DNA from: Sipunculus nudus
Lineage: Eukaryota; Annelida; Sipuncula; Golfingiida; Sipunculidae
Assembly: GCA_026874595.1 (NCBI GenBank)
Contig: CM049311.1
Location: forward strand, 52,953,676-53,017,675
Length of the DNA: 64,000 nt
Direction: 5' to 3'
Shown here: piece after piece, positions 59,321 to 64,000 of the stretch
How the letters are laid out: each line of letters opens with the position of its first letter
Position numbering within the stretch: the first letter of the stretch is position 1
Position numbers and translations under genes: made by a program
The notes under the pieces: model-generated
Told to the model about the DNA's origin: nothing
The model's database searches: none
Seen by the model: only the letters and a program-made list of their open reading frames with translations

Positions 59321-62099
59321 GAAATTGGACTAAAAGGCTTATTCAGTTATTCGGGTCCCTGTATATGGTTGACTAATGTTTCGTAATTTATAAATAAATT
59401 TCAATTTTGCCTTAGCCGGGAGGATATGCTTTTATCCCCGTTCATGTGGCTGTGTTTTTGTGTTTGTTCATAACATAACTCGCGCAGTTATCAATTGAAT
59501 CTAATGAAATTTTCAAGACATTTCGGAGTAGGCCCAGTGAAGAATCGATTATATTTAATGTTAATCACGCACATTATCCGGATTCATGGACATCATCAAG
59601 GTATATTCATAAATGTAAAGTCACTTATGCACGAATGAAAAATGATAAGTTGATAAAAGGGTGTGCTGTGTAAGAGTTTATACGAAAAACTATCAATGAA
59701 CGATTTCTTTATTTTTGCCATCATCACGACTCTCAGTACAACTAGTATTAATATATTATGATCTGATTTATTTCCTGTTTGTAATTACAATGTATATCCA
59801 AAAGACACGTAAAACACCGGAGGACAGGTCATGAATGTAATATATGTTGTCATGCATCGTCAGGTCTCATTATCCGGATTATCAAAAGATGTCCCGTGGT
59901 GTAATGTACAATCACTCTACAGGATTAAAATACACAGAACAGACCCCGAGCGCAAAAAGACCTCCTCTACCTGCAAGTATGTGTATTCCTCTCTGATTCA
60001 ATGGATTTCTTAAATACAGTGCTGCAGGGTTGTAAATAAGGGAAACGTTGACGGTAGGACAGTTTAGCGTTTATGAGAAAGAATAGAAGGACTGTTCAGT
60101 AACCATGCTTAAATAAAGAAATAAACAATGTATCTCCATCAGGTATTGAAGACAGGTAATTATCCGTACATCAGTAAAATATAGTACCTTCGGTTTATAT
60201 TACCCGGCATTAATTAGCACAACCAACAGTGAATATGGCAGTTCACTGCCGGTGGTAACCATCGGAAACTAGAGTATCTTCCGCTTACACTGCTTCAAGT
60301 AATTACACCTGAGGGCGGTGTGCCCGGTATTTCGATCCATAAGGACACTTAACTCCGTTTAAAGACGCCATGAAAACATGAGCTGACTTAATTCTACAAG
60401 GACTTCGTAGAAAGCATATGTCTCGTGCGGACTGCGGCATCTCCCGCTCGGGTCGTGGGGCTCGGCACGGCATCGCTCAGTACCGTTATAACGAGTAAGA
60501 CTGCCAGGACTGTGGTCGAGCAGCGTTTCTTTTTGGAATGCCATTCTTATTGCGTGACTGGATTACTTGGCGGTTACAACCTATTGGCGTTAAAACGACC
60601 CAGCTATTAATAATAATTGAGTGAATATTGTCCGCAGGTATTTATCTTAACTGCTATAGACGTGAATTGAAAAGCTTATTTTAAGTGTCATTTGAGGTAT
60701 CAGTGAAGCATATTGTTCCATGCTTCGTTTTGAGCAAGGAGAAATACATTACAGTATACCATCGCGTTTGTGTAGCAGTGAAAGCTCGTGGTTTCAGAAC
60801 GTGAAGCATTGACAGGACACTCTTGTCCGAATAGATACACCGCGTAACATAAGAATTAAATGTCTTGACACGTTTATCTGGGACCTATCATTGAATTATC
60901 AGTTGATATACGTTATTATCAATACATTTTTCATTTTCTATATTTTGACACCTGCTCTCTAACGGAACGGTTGTGTAATAGTTTCGTTTCCTTTTGGAAC
61001 ATAAACATTGAGGCTTAACCACGGAATGTATAATCAGGAATTGACACTGCTCTCTGAGAATTAAAATCTACATTGTTTAGAGCGGGACCAGGAACATCTA
61101 GAGTACCACTGTTACCTGTACTACAAAGCAGAAGTCCAAGAAATATGGAGAGTAAAGGAAGAATTTACGGTAAGATAATTTGATATTATTCTAGTTGGGT
61201 AGTTTTATCAGTGTGTTTGTAGATATAGAATATTCAGAAACAGAAAAATTAAAGATCCCTGGCGCTGTAAAAGCCTGTCTTGCGCTCATTTAATAGTCCC
61301 GTTCCATTAATGTCTTAAAAACCATATCCGATAACTGAGGGAAGAAATGTGTTTTATGTTTATATGAAAGTATAATTGTCAATAGTCTCTCGCAATAAGT
61401 CATGTAGCTACAGTCATTCTGGCGTCTCCAAAGTGGTATATGGCCGATTCGTTTTCCTCTGGTGCATCTACAAGAAGTTCGGAAAGAACCTTAAGGACTT
61501 TATATTTGATATTACTGAATGAATTTCAAATATGGCTGTCCCCATATTGTTCGTTCTATTCTTTGATTCCCCTGAATATTATATAACTGTGTATCTTATA
61601 CCATATGGTATGACATAACGTCATGGAATGATATTCGTCAGCAACTCTAGTAACAAGAAAAATCTCTATACCACACACAGACGGATTACTTTAACAGTGT
61701 CTGTTGAGAAAGTACGAGGAACCTGCAGCAAGCATACGGAATTTTGATCCAGTCCTAAAAATGGTTCATAAAACAAATTCCATTTTCTTTTCGATAGCTT
61801 TCATGAAATCTGTAAACGGAACTAGACAAGAACACCAAATTTCAACATCACTTAGGATAAGATATACATTAACACAATAAATAATGATCGCCGAAAAAAG
61901 GGACTGACAGGAGTGCTTTTGTTGTGGCGTAAGTATATGTTCCTGCAAATGAAATGCCAAATGCATTAGTTAGACCCCGTTGCTATCAGATGTCAATAGA
62001 AACAAATGGGCCATAACGCTCAGCTGAATTCAAGGACCTTGAACAATGGTTAGATGACTCCCAGCATGTATTTCGCCAATAGTCCTTAGAATTTGTTAC
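59321..62099. other. intergenic region
   Basis: No supported gene. A moderately GC-rich patch at 60394-60546 holds, on the minus strand, an open frame without ATG whose product looks like a signal peptide (see findings). Near 59410-59530 a stretch with gggaggatatgc and cgcgcagttatcaattgaat phrases resembles a dispersed repeat. Confidence 0.5.
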
Positions 62100-62800
62100 A
62101 GTATCCTTATTTAGGCTTTCAAAAGTATTTTGTCAGGAAATCCCTAGATGCTAAGTGAGAAATTTCTTTGCCCAACTGCTACAAATTCTCACAACTGACA
62201 AATAGAGTGCGAAAATCATGTTCTTTAACATAGCTTGCAAAATATAGGTCTCAGTGAGATTATTTCATGTTTCCAAGGAATTTTACACTATATGATCAAT
62301 ATGAATGCCACAAATCAAGGCGATCAATGCATTGGTTATTCAGATACTGGAGCTTTTTACAATAAATTATTAATATATCTCAGAGGATATAGGTAACAGA
62401 GGACTAATTCCAGGTCTCCGAGGAGATTTTTCTTGGACCTCCCTGGATGTCAACTAAGGAGTTTCTTGCCCCAACAGTGACAATTAGTGCCCTGTTGGCA
62501 TATTACCATGGTGATCAATGCATTAGTTATTCAGATACTAGAGCTTTTGGATCATTCTTTTTAATTATTCCGGGGGTGGGGGTGGGGGGTACTTATGAGC
62601 CCATAGTTTGGAGGATATGGGTAACAGATACCTAATTGCAGGTTTCAAAGGAGATTTTTATTGACCTCCCTTGATGTTCAGTAAGAAGTTTCTAGGTCCA
62701 ACGGTTATGATTTATGCGTTGTTAACGGACAGCCGGACGGACGACGGACGAAGAGAGATCTCTATAACTCAGATGACTTTCAGTCTGCTCAGCTAAAATG
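62100..62800. repeat. diverged ~190-230 bp tandem units with a ggacgacgg end (copy 2)
   Basis: Phrases recur: GATCAATGCATTRGTTATTC at 62322 and 62513; GGATATRGGTAACAGA near 62385 and 62611; GAGATTTTTMTTG...CCTCCC near 62423 and 62652, with a more diverged first unit near 62129. The array ends in ttaacggacagccggacg, gacgacggacg and ctcagctaaaatg, the same ending as the copy at 20.8 kb. Confidence 0.75.
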
Positions 62801-64000
62801 GAGTGATGAAAGAATACATATCTAGAACCGAATGTAGAAGAATAAATAATCCAAATTTCAGTTTTCAGATATCAGTTATACCAGCATATGTCCTACATTC
62901 CTCCTGCATTTACATTTCAACATTTCCTCTACATCCTCCTTCAACCACGTCTCCCGTTTGCAAAAATTTAATTCATTTTCATAAGTCAATTGCCACCTAT
63001 GATTCTTAATGTATAAATTTGTAAATATTTGACAGTCAGTGCAGTGACTCGTGATTCCTTGTCAGTGGTTACTGGTTATAAGTGCTCAGGTCTGATTTTC
63101 ATCCCTGCCATGACTCCGTGTGGAGCATAAGAAACTGAATCGTACAAGTCCTGATGGTAACAGATTATCAGTCAACACAGAGACATGTTACAAACCACAG
63201 CAATGTCCTCAGAATCGAGGGAGAGACTTTTTTTTCTAAACTCTTAATGGGAGATTTGGAAACAAATGCAAACAGACCTAGGTCAGGCATTCTTCTTTTT
63301 AAAGTAAGTGGAATCTCCCCTTGTAACAAACAAACACTCTAATAGTGTGCAAGAAACCATTCACCTGCACAGTCTTCAGATGGCACTGTGGTCAATATTT
63401 GGACATGAAACTCTGTCGGTTCTAATCTCGGGTGATGGAAGTCCGGATTTGTTCTAGTTCCATAATCTTGTTTTGTGTGTGTGTGTGTGTGTGTGTAGGT
63501 ACGGTGTTTGGTGGGATGGCGGAGGACAAAGATGTGTATGTGTAATCAGTACTCCCTGATGCTTGTGACCGTCGTCAGTGAGCAAATCTACCCTGCGTTA
63601 CCAGAACTTAAAACCTTCATGGAACTCATTTGTCGAAGTCTTAATAACTCGAGTTTGGGATCTGTAAATCGGGAGTTTCTTTATGTAATTTGTTTGAGGG
63701 TTACAGGTAAGGAACGTTGGTCTAGACTCAATATGCTGACGTCCAGATAGATAAACCATAGCTGATGAGATTTACAGCAGCTCCCAAAATATGTATTTAA
63801 CCAATAATATATAATAATACCTTAATAATAGGTGAGAGGATATTTTCTTTTCTCTGACTTTATTATCTTCCGAGAAACTTACCAACCACCACACATTCCC
63901 TGACTTCCTTTACAAGGAAAACTACCTGTCTTTTCGAAATAATGTAATATAAATCTCTCCAGCAGACTCATCCTTTACGGTTCTGTACATGACCTCACAG
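62801..64000. other. intergenic to the right edge, with a (TG)n microsatellite
   Basis: A TG run lies at 63474-63496. No open frame could be tied to a known family. A gene entering from the right side cannot be excluded. Confidence 0.5.

Noticed and set aside
61145-63704. Possible first coding exon (ATG 61145, donor at 61170) spliced to 63499 after the TG run
   Set aside because: The joined frame stops after 23 residues and nothing in it is recognisable; donor and acceptor matches alone are weak.
1-64000. CRISPR arrays, bacterial operons, rRNA and canonical tRNA genes
   Set aside because: None seen; introns, poly(A) signals and metazoan retroelements show eukaryotic nuclear DNA.

Overview
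The window is AT-rich, intron-bearing animal DNA. Genes are few and decayed retroelements, minisatellites and microsatellites are many. The gene content (gustatory-receptor-like seven-transmembrane proteins outside an arthropod setting) and the repeat types (K02A2.6-like gypsy, Penelope-like and CR1/Jockey-like elements, and repeats ending in a purine-rich block rich in ggac/gacgg) suggest a lophotrochozoan, most likely a mollusc and perhaps a bivalve. The organism assignment is inference.

Only two genes look intact. GRL-1 (+ strand, 8612-15133) and GRL-2 (- strand, 31344-35542) are paralogous four-exon genes of the insect chemoreceptor (Gr/Or) superfamily. Each has a long first exon followed by three short C-terminal exons of the same layout (69 bp, 90 bp, then a terminal exon), all joined by phase-0 introns. 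Each ends in the TM7 signature TYAVVLFQM. They face each other tail to tail, about 16 kb apart. A ~41-bp minisatellite of nearly 3 kb fills GRL-1 intron 3, and a different, exactly 50-bp minisatellite sits in GRL-2 intron 2.

The rest is mobile-element history. 1-5668 is the 3' part of a Ty3/gypsy element with its probable LTR. 18417-19090 is a non-autonomous hAT element with a perfect 8-bp target duplication. 21.4-24.3 kb holds gag and RT/RNase H remnants of a second gypsy family, split by a GC-rich island and followed directly by a truncated LINE (24.3-26.7 kb). 29.8-30.7 kb is a very old LINE remnant. 40.2-41.2 kb is an RNase H/integrase gypsy fragment. 43.5-51.2 kb is a dense nest: a 33-bp minisatellite, a CR1/Jockey-like LINE, a TIR element rich in GCGAC motifs, an L1/Tx1-like LINE, and a Penelope-like element carrying a GIY-YIG endonuclease and a hammerhead-ribozyme-like motif. 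55.2-59.3 kb is a ~4.1 kb element with long inverted arms and terminal oligo-C/oligo-G blocks. 62.1-62.8 kb holds diverged ~200-bp tandem units.

The remaining stretches (5.7-8.6, 15.1-18.4, 35.5-40.2, 51.2-55.2 and 59.3-62.1 kb) show no coding sequence that can be supported. Element boundaries without target duplications are approximate. Percent identities were not computed, except for short stretches counted by eye.
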